A stretch of 64,000 nucleotides of DNA from Methylococcaceae bacterium UBA6146 (lineage in GTDB: Bacteria > Pseudomonadota > Gammaproteobacteria > Methylococcales > Methylomonadaceae): the NCBI GenBank assembly GCA_002422395.1, contig DIUY01000021.1, forward strand, positions 62,001-126,000, read 5' to 3'. Under the pieces are notes generated by a model. It was given only the letters and a program-made list of their open reading frames with translations, did not search any database and was not told the DNA's origin. A program made the translations under genes and the position numbers. Below are positions 42,775 to 52,172 of the stretch, piece after piece; positions within the stretch are counted from its first letter, which is position 1; each line of letters starts with the position of its first letter.

Positions 42775-43125
42775 GTGCATGAGCTTTCGTTGTGTGGGGA
42801 TTTGATGGAGCAAGTGGCGGCAATTGCAAAGACGCATCGTGCAGAAAAAGTCGCCCGCATCATTGTCAGGATAGGCCCGCTTTCGGGTATTGAGCCGATG
42901 CTTTTGGAAAGTGCCTTTAGCATCATCAAGGAAGGCACTTTGGCTGAACAAGCCGAACTGTCGATGGAGACGCTGACTATCCGTGTGTTGTGCAACTGTT
43001 GCCAGCTTGAGTCCGAGGCCACCGTCAACAATCTTATTTGTAGGCACTGCGGCGCGTATGACACCCAGCTGCTAAGCGGCGACGAATTGATTCTGGCGCG
43101 TGTCGAATTGTTAAATGCAGGCTGA
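42775..43125 (+). CDS. hypA: Hydrogenase nickel-insertion accessory protein HypA
   Basis: A 116-residue HypA. The invariant N-terminus MHELSL, from a GTG start, supplies the nickel ligand His2. The zinc site is in CNCCQLESEATV...LICRHCG (CxxC pairs). With HypB it delivers Ni to [NiFe]-hydrogenase and possibly other nickel enzymes. The first gene of the hyp group, 38 bp before hypB. A MITE lies just upstream. Confidence 0.95.
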   Translation: MHELSLCGDLMEQVAAIAKTHRAEKVARIIVRIGPLSGIEPMLLESAFSIIKEGTLAEQAELSMETLTIRVLCNCCQLESEATVNNLICRHCGAYDTQLLSGDELILARVELLNAG

Positions 43126-43163
43126 ATTAAGCTTCCCGAACCAACTAAATTTGGAGTTAAAAC

Positions 43164-44003
43164 ATGTGTGGTACTTGTGGATGTAACGTAACGTCAGGCA
43201 ATCGCCATTTATTGTCCGCCCCCCCGCAAAAAAAGCCGGTGACCGCAGTTTCCGTGCTCAGTAATTTGCTCAAGCATAATGATGCGCAGGCGGAACTTAA
43301 CCGCGCAAAGATTGATGCCCACGGGGTATTGGCAATTAATCTGATGTCCTCGCCCGGTTCTGGCAAGACGGCGTTGCTGGAAGCGACCATCCAACAACTT
43401 AAGGGCAAGTTTGGGATTGCCGTGATTGAAGGCGATTTGGAAACGGAAAACGATGCCGAACGTATCCGCGCACAGGGTGTGCCTGCTTACCAGATCACCA
43501 CCGGCACGGCTTGCCATCTCGATGCCCATTTAGTTGAGCAAGCCTTGACGCACCTTAAGCTTGATGAAATCGACTTGCTGTTTATCGAGAACGTCGGCAA
43601 CTTGGTTTGCCCGGCCAGCTTCGACCTAGGGCATCATCGTAATGTCACGTTATTGTCGGTCACTGAAGGCGACGACAAACCCGCGAAATACCCCGTCATG
43701 TTCCGGGCTGCCGACCTGATGCTGATTACCAAGACCGATTTGTTGCCGTACCTCGATGATTTTTCATCTGAAAAGGCCACGCATTGCCAACGCGCCTTGG
43801 CTAGTAAAGCACCTGTGCTCAATCTTTCCAGCCGTTCGGGCGAGGGTTTGGATGCGTGGTTACGCTGGTTGGAAGAAGAAGTTAGCCAACACAAGGTGCG
43901 TGTTCAACAAAACCAAACCTTGCGCCCGCGCATCCAACAGGATGGCAATAAGCTTCATGCGCAAGCGCCGGAAATCCACTTTCGCCCGGTCGCCAAGGTT
44001 TAA
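43164..44003 (+). CDS. hypB: Hydrogenase nickel-incorporation GTPase HypB
   Basis: A 279-residue SIMIBI-class GTPase. The N-terminal metal motif MCGTCGC is present, but no long histidine-rich stretch follows. P-loop is LMSSPGSGKTALLEATI, the metal-binding CH pair is in TACHLDAHLVEQAL, and the G4-like motif is LITKTDLLPYL. GTP hydrolysis drives nickel delivery with HypA. GGAG about 10 nt upstream marks the start. It ends before a 251-bp spacer with two palindromes that separates it from hypF. Confidence 0.96.
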   Translation: MCGTCGCNVTSGNRHLLSAPPQKKPVTAVSVLSNLLKHNDAQAELNRAKIDAHGVLAINLMSSPGSGKTALLEATIQQLKGKFGIAVIEGDLETENDAERIRAQGVPAYQITTGTACHLDAHLVEQALTHLKLDEIDLLFIENVGNLVCPASFDLGHHRNVTLLSVTEGDDKPAKYPVMFRAADLMLITKTDLLPYLDDFSSEKATHCQRALASKAPVLNLSSRSGEGLDAWLRWLEEEVSQHKVRVQQNQTLRPRIQQDGNKLHAQAPEIHFRPVAKV

Positions 44004-44093
44004 GGCGGTTTCTGAGAGTAAATTTACCGAACACCTTGGGGCATAAGAGGCGCGAGAGTTTCATATTATCGTCCCATAGGTATTCGCGTAGCC

Positions 44094-44202
44094 AAACCCG
44101 CCAGGTTTTCAAAACCTGGAGGGTTTTAGTGCAACAATTTTTAGGGCGGTTAATATTGCTTCAAACAGCACGACCGCCAGTCTTCCAAGGACTGGCGGTC
44201 GT
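44094..44202. repeat. Two REP-like palindromes between hypB and hypF
   Basis: The first (44094-44126) has AAACCC, then CCAGGTTTTCAAAACCTGG, then GGGTTT. The second (44170-44202) pairs ACGACCGCCAGTC with GACTGGCGGTCGT around TTCCAAG. The second resembles the palindromes at 51782-51814 and 61579-61611. They break what is usually a continuous hyp operon and may terminate or stabilise its transcript. Confidence 0.75.
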
Positions 44203-44254
44203 CAATTATCACGGTTGTGCTTACTCTGAATATGTCTAAATCCGGCGGTTATCA

Positions 44255-46519
44255 GTGAACAGCGTATTGGCACGCCACATCATCATCACGGGGCGCGTGC
44301 AGGGTGTCGGTTTCCGGCCTTTCGTCAGCCGTCTTGCCCATGAATTTGGCTTGGCCGGTTGGGTGCGCAACCGTAGCGGGCAAGTGGAAATCCATGTCGA
44401 AGGCGCTGACCATGCCATAACCGCCTTTAGCCGTGACTTGTTAAATCGGGCGCCGCCGCTGGCGCAGCCGGATTGCCCCCAGGTGACCGAAACAGTCCCG
44501 CTTGGCTTCTCTGGCTTCACCATTGCATGTAGCGAAGCCGGCGATAATGCCGACGCGCACATCCCGCCGGACTATTTTGTTTGCGACGATTGTCTGGCCG
44601 AGCTGCACAGCCCTGCGGAACGGCGCCACCGTTACCCCTTCATCAATTGCACCCAATGCGGCCCGCGTTACACCCTTATTGATCGCCTGCCTTACGACCG
44701 GCCTAACACGGTGATGGCCGATTTTACCCTGTGCCCCGACTGCCAAGCCGAATACGGCAATCCCAATGACCGCCGGTATCATGCCCAGCCGCTAGCTTGT
44801 CCCAGTTGCGGGCCGACGCTCAGTTTCCAGCGCCCCGGTTATCCTGAATTGAGCTGCAACGGGGCGGCCTTAACCGCCTGCCTAGATGGCTTACGTGAGG
44901 GCTTAATCATCGCCGTCAAAGGTGTTGGCGGTTATCATTTGATGTGCGATGCCAGCAATCCATCGTCGGTGCGGCGCTTGCGCGAGCGAAAACGGCGTCC
45001 GCATAAGCCACTGGCCGTGCTGGTGCCTTGGTGTGGCGCGGACGGGTTGGCGTTAGCGGGGCAGTTGGCTGAGTTGGAAGAAACAGAAAAACAACTGCTT
45101 CGCTCGCCGCTTCGGCCTATTGTGCTGGTCAAAAAACGCCTCAATTCGCTGCTGACCGAAGCCATTGCGCCGGATTTGGGCGAAGTGGGCCTGATGCTGC
45201 CCCACAGTCCCTTACATCACCTGCTGGCTGATGGTTTTGGTGCGCCGCTGGTGGCGACATCGGCAAACTTAAGTGGCGAGCCGGTCTTGATAGATAACGA
45301 TGAAGTGGATGCGCGGCTGGGTCAGATCGCCGATGGGTTTTTGCACCACAACCGCCCGATACGCCGTCCCGCTGACGATTCGGTGTATCGCCGGATTGTC
45401 GCCAAACTCCGCCCGTTGCGGCTAGGGCGCGGCGTTGCGCCGCTAGAGCGGAAGTTGCCGTTCTGGCTTGAACGCCCACTATTGGCGGTGGGCGCGGATT
45501 TAAAGAACACCGTGGCGCTGGGTTTTCGTGATCGGGTGGTGGTTGCCCCGCATTTGGGGGACTTGGGTTCAGCCCGTAGCGAGGACGTGTTCGGGCAGGT
45601 CATCGGCGATTTGTTAAGGCTTTACGACATCAATCCACAAGCCATTGTTTGTGATGCCCATCCTGACTACCACACGCACCGCTGGGCAAAAGGGCAGGGC
45701 TTGCCAGTCATCCCCGTATTCCATCATCATGCCCATGCCTCGGCGCTGGCCGGAGAGCATGGGCTGGCAGGGCCTTTGTTAGTGTTCACTTGGGACGGGA
45801 CAGGTTATGGCCAAGACGGCACTGTTTGGGGTGGGGAAGCGTTGTTGGGTACGCCGGGTGGTTGGCAGCGGGTCGGTTCGTTAAGGCCGTTTTACCTGCC
45901 GGGTGGTGATAAAGCCAGCCGCGAGCCGTGGCGTTGTGCCTTGTCGGTGTGCTGGGAACAGGGCTTGTCATGGCCGGATTGTCCGCCCGAAACCACTTTG
46001 TTGCGGCGGGCTTGGGAGCGGCGCATCAATTGCCCCGCCACCAGCTCGGCCGGCCGGCTGTTTGACGCGGCCGCCGCGCTAATTGGCGTTGCCCGGCAAT
46101 CCACCTACGAAGGCCATGCGGCGATGCGTTTGGAAGCGATAAGCGGCGCTGGTTTCAATCCGATCCCCTTGCCGCTTGCCGAAAACTCAGCGGGTGTTTT
46201 AATCAGTGATTGGGGGCCGTTGCTACCGTTTTTACTGGATGCTGAAACAAGCCCTTCTGAGCGGGGTTCGGTGTTCCACGCCACTTTGGCGCAGGCCATT
46301 GCCGCTCAGGCGCAGGCTATCCGCGAACGGTGCGGCGTGTCGCGGGTCGGCCTGTCCGGCGGCGTGTTCCAGAACCGGCTGCTGACCGAACAAGCCTTGG
46401 CGGCATTGGCAAACTTAGGTTTTGAGGTTTATCTGCACGAAAATATCCCCACTGGTGACGGCGGCATTAGCTTCGGGCAGATAATCGAAGCGGGGACGGG
46501 CAGCACTGTTGTAAAATAA
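44255..46519 (+). CDS. hypF: Carbamoyltransferase HypF
   Basis: A 754-residue HypF that makes the thiocyanate-bound cyano ligand precursor of the [NiFe] site from carbamoyl phosphate. Order: acylphosphatase-like domain (GRVQGVGFRPFVSRLAHEFG), two double zinc ribbons (CDDCLAEL, NCTQCGPRYTL, LCPDCQAEY, ACPSCGPTL), YrdC-like domain (GVGGYHLMCDASNPSSVRRL), and Kae1-like domain (HHHAHASALAGEHG, VGLSGGVFQNRLL). Start is GTG. hypC, hypD, hypE and hydrogenase structural genes are not in this window, so part of the system lies elsewhere. Confidence 0.96.
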   Translation: MNSVLARHIIITGRVQGVGFRPFVSRLAHEFGLAGWVRNRSGQVEIHVEGADHAITAFSRDLLNRAPPLAQPDCPQVTETVPLGFSGFTIACSEAGDNADAHIPPDYFVCDDCLAELHSPAERRHRYPFINCTQCGPRYTLIDRLPYDRPNTVMADFTLCPDCQAEYGNPNDRRYHAQPLACPSCGPTLSFQRPGYPELSCNGAALTACLDGLREGLIIAVKGVGGYHLMCDASNPSSVRRLRERKRRPHKPLAVLVPWCGADGLALAGQLAELEETEKQLLRSPLRPIVLVKKRLNSLLTEAIAPDLGEVGLMLPHSPLHHLLADGFGAPLVATSANLSGEPVLIDNDEVDARLGQIADGFLHHNRPIRRPADDSVYRRIVAKLRPLRLGRGVAPLERKLPFWLERPLLAVGADLKNTVALGFRDRVVVAPHLGDLGSARSEDVFGQVIGDLLRLYDINPQAIVCDAHPDYHTHRWAKGQGLPVIPVFHHHAHASALAGEHGLAGPLLVFTWDGTGYGQDGTVWGGEALLGTPGGWQRVGSLRPFYLPGGDKASREPWRCALSVCWEQGLSWPDCPPETTLLRRAWERRINCPATSSAGRLFDAAAALIGVARQSTYEGHAAMRLEAISGAGFNPIPLPLAENSAGVLISDWGPLLPFLLDAETSPSERGSVFHATLAQAIAAQAQAIRERCGVSRVGLSGGVFQNRLLTEQALAALANLGFEVYLHENIPTGDGGISFGQIIEAGTGSTVVK

Positions 46520-46657
46520 CTATCCCAAGAAGCTTGTTGCCCCCAGCCGCGATTATCTGGACTGTTGCAGCAAAATCCAGCTATCACGACGTTCCATAGC
46601 AGACCCGATCCGCACGCGCAATCCTTATCGCCCCTTTTTACTTGCCACTCCATATAA

Positions 46658-49600
46658 ATGAAATTTCTTGATAATCCATATTTTTTATTAAAAATCAACG
46701 TGTTGTTTTTTTTTCTTGGTGTCATCAGTTGCGGTTTGGCGGCCACCGCGAATGCCCAAACCACCTCGGTCAGGCAACAAAGCGCAAGCTTGGAAATCAC
46801 CAAAGAGTCGCTAGCCGCCAAAATTGAGGCGATTAACGCCCGTCAGGGCCTTGATGATGCGGCTAAGTCCAAAGTGCTTAAGTTGTACCAGTCTGCCCAG
46901 GACAATCTAAACAATATCGAGCTGTCTAATGCGCGGATCAGTCAATTTAAACAAGCCATTAAGCAAGCGCCCTACGAGACTAAAAAACTGCAAAAAGAGG
47001 TTGCCGACACCCAGACGAAGCTGGTTAAGCAAAAACCGGAGGATTTTTCAGCTATCCCTACCGAAGAGCTGGACCAACGGCTGATTATTGAGAAAGAGAA
47101 GCTTAGTAATCTGGAGGAGCGGTTAAGCAAATTGCAAACGGAACTGGCCGTGCAAAATAGTCGGCCTGCCCTTATCCGTCAGGAAATGGTGGCCGCACAA
47201 CAGGACGTGGAGGCTAATCACAAAGCCCTGGAAGCACCGGCCACTGATGCAGGCTCACAATTAGAAACTGAAGCCCGGCAAGCCTATGTAAAAACCTTGC
47301 TCGATGCCCGCACTGCCGAACTTAAAATGTTGGACATTGAGGCTATCAGCAACCCTGTCCGGGTGGAATTGCTGAAAGCGCAGCGGCAACAGCTGGATAT
47401 ACAAAAAGCCGCGCTAAGCCCTGTTATCGCGGCGATTGAAAATTTGTTGGCAGAACGTCGGCAACAAGAAGCAAAAGATGCCCAAGAGGCGCTTCGCGAA
47501 GCGGAGAAGCAGCTGTCCGGCAAGCACCCTGTCATCCAGACCATCACGCGGGAAAATATCCGATACAGTAAAGGTTTACAGGAGGTTACAGCAAAAATTG
47601 ACAGCTATAACGAGCAAAAAAACCGTTATGAGGCGCAGGCGAAAGAAATTGACGCCGATTTTAAAAGCGCGGAAAAAAAAATCAGCCTCGCCGGTGTAAG
47701 TCCGGCGTTAGGCAAGATACTGCGTGAGCAGCGCCGTAACTTGCTGACCCAAAGTTCAACGGCGCTCCAGTCGGAAACTATTGAGAACGAAACGGCCTTA
47801 ACCAGTCTTGAGCAATTTAAAGTTGAAGATAGCCTGAAAAAATTGGCTGATATTGATGCCCAGTTACAGGAAATCATGGCTTCGCAGGTCGACCATAAAA
47901 TGCCCCAAGACCAGCGCATGATGATCCAGGCCGAATTGCGGGTTTTGTTGAACAACCAAAAAGAGTTGCTGGACAAGTTGTACCTTGCTGACACCACGTA
48001 TTTACGGGCACTGGGGGACTTTGATTTTGCCAGGCAACAAATGGATGTCTTGGCTAATAAATTTGCTGTTTTTCTCGATGAGCGCCTGCTGTGGGTGCCC
48101 AGCTCCGAACCCATCAATAAGGATTATCTGGCGGGGCTTTATCGTTCAACACAATGGCTGCTGTCACCGGTCAATTGGTTTGCAGTGGCTAAAGACTCGC
48201 TTAATTCAGTGTTTAAACGCCCGTTTGTCGGTTTTCTTGCGCTGTTAAGTTTAGCCGCTTTGCTGTCATGCCGACCTTGGATACAACGTGAATTGACAAA
48301 CCTGGCGGATAAGGTCGATAAAATTTACACCGATCACTTTTACCACACCCTAAAAGCGCTTGCCTATTGTCTGTTACGGGTAGCGCCCGCCCCGTTATTC
48401 TTGTACTACGCGGGCTGGTTTTTAACACACAACCCCCAGGTGCAAGATTTTAGCCAGGCTGTTGGTGCGGGTTTGCAAAGTGCGGCGGTCCCGCTGTTCT
48501 TTTTACAATTTTTTTATAGCCTGTTTGCCCCAACCGGTATCGCAAGAAAACATTTTCAATGGCAAAAAGAAACGGCGGATCTGTTGCACCGGCAAATCGC
48601 TTGGATACGCTTTGTTGCTGTGCCGGTGGTCTTTATCATTGCCGGCACGGGCGCGTCAAAAGCCTCTGTGCATAGCGATGGCTTGGGGCGGTTGGCGCTT
48701 ATTGCCAGCATGATTGCAGTGGCGGTTTTTTTCCGCAAGACCTTAAATCCTAGCAACGGGCTGCTACAAAAAATTATTGCCGCCAACCCGGAAGGGTGGC
48801 TAAGCAAATCCCGCTATATTTGGTATCCGCTGGCTATTTTATTGCCGCTGACCATCATTGGCTTTGCCGTGGCGGGATATTATCTGAGTGCGTTGGAATT
48901 GCAGCAGAAATTAATCATTACCCTGCGTTTGTTGATATTGACCCTTATCATTCACGAAATGGTGTTCCGCTGGCTTACGTTGGTTAACCGGCAATTGGCT
49001 ATCGAGAATGCCAAACAAAAGCGCAAGGCGGCGGCGAAGACGGAAAAGCAGCCCCAGAAGGTGGCCGGTGGCGAAAACCCCGTTTTGCCAATTGATGACC
49101 AACTGATTGATATTCCTAAAATAAATATCCAAACCATCCGCTTGCTTAATGTTTTTATTGGCTTTACGTTGATTATTGGCGGGTGGATGATTTGGAAAAA
49201 CATCCTGCCCGCTTTTTCCTTTTTGGAAAAGGTCGTGCTTTGGCAGCATTTGACGATTGTTGATAAACAGGAAATGTTAGCGCCTATAACCCTCCCGAAT
49301 CTTATGCTGGCGTGTTTGTACATGTTTATCGCCACCGTATCGGTGATGAATTTTTCGGGCCTTATGGAATTGTTGGTGTTCAGGCGCATGACCATCGAAG
49401 CGGGTAGTCGTTATGCGATTAACCAACTGGCCAAATATGTCATCGTTTCTATCGGCTTTATCTGTGTCGCCAATGAATTAGGTGGTAGCTGGTCGCAAGT
49501 GCAATGGCTGGTGGCCGCGCTGAGTGTGGGCTTGGGTTTTGGTTTGCAGGAGATTTTTGCCAATCTGGTTTCGGGCATTATCCTGCTGTTCGAGCGTCCG

Positions 49601-50107
49601 ATACGGGTAGGGGACACGGTGACTATAGGTGACGTCACAGGTAAAGTCAGCCGTATTCAAATGCGTGCGACCACCATTATGGACTGGGACCAGAAGGAGC
49701 TGATCGTGCCCAACAAAACATTTATCACTAATCAGCTGGTCAACTGGACATTAAGCTCGGCGATAACGCGGGTGGTCATCCCGGTCAGCATTGCCTATGG
49801 GTCCAACGTTGATCTGGCGCATCAAGTGATGCTGGAGACTATACAAAAAGCGCCGCTAGTGCTTGCCGACCCGGAACCTTGTGTTTTATTTATGGAGTTT
49901 GGGGATAGCGCCTTAGATTTTTCGGTACGCGTTTTTGTTGCCGAACTGGCCCATCGGCTTCAGGTTATCCACGATTTGCATATTTTGTTGGAGCGGGCTT
50001 TACGCGAAAATAATATAGAAATCCCTTTTCCCCAGCGGGATATTCATATCCGGTCGGATGCACACAATTCTGGCGGCGCTATGAATTACGTTATGCAAAA
50101 AATATAA
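46658..50107 (+). CDS. Large mechanosensitive channel MscK/KefA
   Basis: A 1149-residue protein. A signal peptide (residues 1-33) is followed by a long periplasmic coiled-coil-rich region to about residue 490. Next come around ten transmembrane helices and a C-terminal MscS-type module. That module contains the pore helix region (LVAALSVGLGFGLQEIFANL) and the upper-beta domain (RPIRVGDTVTIGDVTGKVSR). Such channels release solutes on hypo-osmotic shock; MscK-type ones also respond to K+. It stands alone between hypF and alaC. Confidence 0.92.
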   Translation: MKFLDNPYFLLKINVLFFFLGVISCGLAATANAQTTSVRQQSASLEITKESLAAKIEAINARQGLDDAAKSKVLKLYQSAQDNLNNIELSNARISQFKQAIKQAPYETKKLQKEVADTQTKLVKQKPEDFSAIPTEELDQRLIIEKEKLSNLEERLSKLQTELAVQNSRPALIRQEMVAAQQDVEANHKALEAPATDAGSQLETEARQAYVKTLLDARTAELKMLDIEAISNPVRVELLKAQRQQLDIQKAALSPVIAAIENLLAERRQQEAKDAQEALREAEKQLSGKHPVIQTITRENIRYSKGLQEVTAKIDSYNEQKNRYEAQAKEIDADFKSAEKKISLAGVSPALGKILREQRRNLLTQSSTALQSETIENETALTSLEQFKVEDSLKKLADIDAQLQEIMASQVDHKMPQDQRMMIQAELRVLLNNQKELLDKLYLADTTYLRALGDFDFARQQMDVLANKFAVFLDERLLWVPSSEPINKDYLAGLYRSTQWLLSPVNWFAVAKDSLNSVFKRPFVGFLALLSLAALLSCRPWIQRELTNLADKVDKIYTDHFYHTLKALAYCLLRVAPAPLFLYYAGWFLTHNPQVQDFSQAVGAGLQSAAVPLFFLQFFYSLFAPTGIARKHFQWQKETADLLHRQIAWIRFVAVPVVFIIAGTGASKASVHSDGLGRLALIASMIAVAVFFRKTLNPSNGLLQKIIAANPEGWLSKSRYIWYPLAILLPLTIIGFAVAGYYLSALELQQKLIITLRLLILTLIIHEMVFRWLTLVNRQLAIENAKQKRKAAAKTEKQPQKVAGGENPVLPIDDQLIDIPKINIQTIRLLNVFIGFTLIIGGWMIWKNILPAFSFLEKVVLWQHLTIVDKQEMLAPITLPNLMLACLYMFIATVSVMNFSGLMELLVFRRMTIEAGSRYAINQLAKYVIVSIGFICVANELGGSWSQVQWLVAALSVGLGFGLQEIFANLVSGIILLFERPIRVGDTVTIGDVTGKVSRIQMRATTIMDWDQKELIVPNKTFITNQLVNWTLSSAITRVVIPVSIAYGSNVDLAHQVMLETIQKAPLVLADPEPCVLFMEFGDSALDFSVRVFVAELAHRLQVIHDLHILLERALRENNIEIPFPQRDIHIRSDAHNSGGAMNYVMQKI

Positions 50108-50177
50108 AAATCAATAGGTTATATAAAAAATTAAGTAAATTAGGTTTCGCTACCGCTCTACCCAACCACTAATTTTT

Positions 50178-50229
50178 GCATGTTTTTTGACTCCGCTGCC
50201 ACTTAAGCATTTGAATGCTTAGCACTACC
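50178..50229 (-). mobile_element. Truncated MITE, GGTAGTG-end family (copy C)
   Basis: Read on the minus strand it begins GGTAGTGCTAAGCATTC and continues AGTGGCAGCGGAGTC with A6-CATG, matching copies A and B, but the right-hand third is lost. Flanks TAATTTTT and TGATTTTT agree in 7 of 8 bases but are T-rich, so that match may be chance. It lies between mscK and alaC. Confidence 0.65.
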
Positions 50230-50350
50230 TGATTTTTTAACCGGTCATTTGGTTTAGCCCCATTTTCCTTATTTGACAGATTATTTTTATAACAGTACCT
50301 TAGAACGTTTATTTTTAACTTTTCATCCCCCCTGGTCGTCAAGAGCCGTA

Positions 50351-51535
50351 ATGGAACAATTTCAGAGAATAAGTCGCCTCCCCCCCTACGTTTTTAACAT
50401 TGTCAACGAACTAAAAGCCAAGGCTCGCGCGGCCGGTGAAGACATTATTGATTTTGGCATGGGTAACCCTGACCAGCCGACCCCGAAACATATCGTTGAT
50501 AAAATGATAGAAGCGGCGCAACGCGATGACACCCATCGGTATTCCATGTCCAAAGGCATTCCTAGGCTCCGCAAAGCGATATGCAATTGGTATAAAAATC
50601 GCTTCGATGTCGATTTAAACCCCGAAACCGAAGCTATCGTCACGATAGGCTCCAAAGAAGGCTTGGCGCATCTGGCGTTAGCCACCCTAGGCCCTGGCGA
50701 TGTCGTGCTGGTGCCCAATCCGGCCTACCCAATCCACCCTTACGGTGTCGTGATTGCTGGTGCGGATTTGCGCCATGTCCCTTTAATTCCTGGCGTGGAT
50801 TTCTTTGATGAGCTGCATAAAGCCATCATCGACAGTTGGCCCAAACCGAAAATGCTGATTATTAATTTTCCCGGTAACCCGACAGCGCAATGTGTGGAGC
50901 TGGATTTTTTTGAAAAAATAATCGCCCTTGCCAAAGAGCATAACATTTGGGTCGTCCACGACATTGCCTACGTTGATATTGCGTTTGACGGTTACAAAGC
51001 GCCATCCATCCTGCAAATTGAAGGCGCCAAAGACATTGCCGTAGAATTTTTCTCCATGTCCAAAAGCTATAACATGCCGGGTTGGCGCGTAGGCTTTATG
51101 TGCGGCAACAAAGAACTGGTCTCGGCATTGGCACGGATCAAATCTTATCTGGATTATGGCACTTTCACCCCGATACAGATTGCCGCGATTGCCGCCTTGG
51201 AAGGCCCACAAGACTGCGTGGCGGAAATAACCGAAATGTACCGCAAGCGCCGTGATGTTTTATGTGACGGCCTGACGGCAGCGGGCTGGCCGGTTGAAAA
51301 GCCCAAAGCCACCATGTTCGTTTGGGCGAAAATCCCCGAAGCCTATCAGGCAATGGGGTCGCTGGAGTTTTCCAAAAAACTGTTGCTGGAAGCGAAAGTT
51401 GCCGTGGCGCCGGGCGTTGGTTTCGGCCAGTACGGCGACGATCATGTCCGCTTTGGCCTGATTGAAAACGAACACCGCACCCGCCAGGCAATACGCGGTA
51501 TCCGCATGATGATGAAGAAAGATGGCGTGGTTTAA
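50351..51535 (+). CDS. alaC: Alanine transaminase AlaC-like aminotransferase
   Basis: A 394-residue fold-type I PLP aminotransferase. The PLP lysine is in FSMSKSYNMPGWRVGF, the Asn/Asp/Tyr cofactor contacts are in NFPGNPTAQ and VVHDIAYVDIAFDG, and the C-terminal Arg of the substrate carboxylate site is in VRFGLIENEHRTRQ. The start at 50351 (MEQFQRISRLPPYVFNIV) matches AlaC/YfdZ N-termini; the open frame upstream is not similar. It interconverts pyruvate plus glutamate and alanine plus 2-oxoglutarate. Confidence 0.9.
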   Translation: MEQFQRISRLPPYVFNIVNELKAKARAAGEDIIDFGMGNPDQPTPKHIVDKMIEAAQRDDTHRYSMSKGIPRLRKAICNWYKNRFDVDLNPETEAIVTIGSKEGLAHLALATLGPGDVVLVPNPAYPIHPYGVVIAGADLRHVPLIPGVDFFDELHKAIIDSWPKPKMLIINFPGNPTAQCVELDFFEKIIALAKEHNIWVVHDIAYVDIAFDGYKAPSILQIEGAKDIAVEFFSMSKSYNMPGWRVGFMCGNKELVSALARIKSYLDYGTFTPIQIAAIAALEGPQDCVAEITEMYRKRRDVLCDGLTAAGWPVEKPKATMFVWAKIPEAYQAMGSLEFSKKLLLEAKVAVAPGVGFGQYGDDHVRFGLIENEHRTRQAIRGIRMMMKKDGVV

Positions 51536-51588
51536 GGCTAAAGGAATGGTGTACAGAGCAAACCTTGTCTCACTTGCCACTAAGCATT

Positions 51589-51697
51589 GGTAGTGGGTTA
51601 AATCTGGTGGCTGGAGTACAAGCCTAGGCTTGTACAGGCGCAAACCTAGGTTTGCACTCCACATTACGAACTAAAATTACAGATTTAACCCACTACC
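51589..51697. mobile_element. MITE with perfect 18-bp TIR and 8-bp target duplication (copy F)
   Basis: A 109-bp element bounded by GGTAGTGGGTTAAATCTG and its exact inverse complement at 51680-51697. The octamer TAAGCATT lies on both sides (51581-51588 and 51698-51705). Inside are two perfect palindromes, GTACAAGCCTAGGCTTGTAC (51616-51635) and GCAAACCTAGGTTTGC (51640-51655). Removing it rejoins a family-1 repeat, so it is a nested insertion. A diverged copy, in the opposite orientation, is at 59420-59529. Confidence 0.95.
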
Positions 51698-51760
51698 TAA
51701 GCATTTAGCTAAAGCGGAGCCAAAAAACACGTTTTTTGCTTCCAAAATAGCATTAAGTAC
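51698..51760 (+). mobile_element. MITE copy D, interrupted by copy F
   Basis: TAAGCATTTAGCTAAAGCGG followed by A6-CACG-T6 and CTTCCAAAATAGCATT matches copies A and B. The left end lies beyond the inserted element, in CACTTGCCAC before 51581. The palindrome has one change (CACG instead of CATG). The right terminus is not clear. Confidence 0.7.
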
Positions 51761-51781
51761 ATACTCAAAAGTTTTATGGCT

Positions 51782-51814
51782 ACGACTGCCCGTCCTCAAA
51801 GGACGCGCAGTCGT
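51782..51814. repeat. 33-bp REP-like palindrome
   Basis: ACGACTGCCCGTCC and GGACGCGCAGTCGT pair around TCAAA. An almost identical unit is at 61579-61611 inside a MITE, and a variant is at 44170-44202. The rest of 51815-52172 holds no convincing gene. Confidence 0.75.
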
Positions 51815-52061
51815 TTTGTGCCGAAAAACTTATTCATAATTACTTACCCTTTTTACCACCACCAAAACCGAAAACTTGACCGTTTAAAGTGCATATTGCC
51901 GAAACCATGGGACATGCCCAAAACGCCAGACATTTTTTGTCAAAAGATGACAAAAAAAGGCGCTTTCAAGGCCATGCCGCCAGTTAGGCAACACCGTAAA
52001 GCCGCTTTTTAGGCCGCTATACCCGTTAATAACCCGCTATAGGGCAAACAAACTTAAAAAC

Positions 52062-52077
52062 TGGTTTAAAAATTGCT
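52062..52077 (+). promoter_or_regulatory. Possible sigma-54 (-24/-12) promoter of the RTX gene
   Basis: TGG at 52062-52064 and TTGCT at 52073-52077 have the exact GG-N10-GC spacing of RpoN promoters, but the CAC after GG is missing. It lies about 96 bp before the RTX start. The match is weak and unproven. Confidence 0.3.
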
Positions 52078-52172
52078 TGGTTAGCAGGCGTATGGTTAAA
52101 CCTCAATAACAAATTCTAACGACGTCCCTAAAACACCTTTAACTTCCCTTCACGCTTATACAGGAGCGACTC

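Noticed and set aside
51776..52012. 78-codon frame between the MITEs and the RTX gene
   Set aside because: It begins inside a REP-like palindrome, is basic and low-complexity, and shows no family or start signal.
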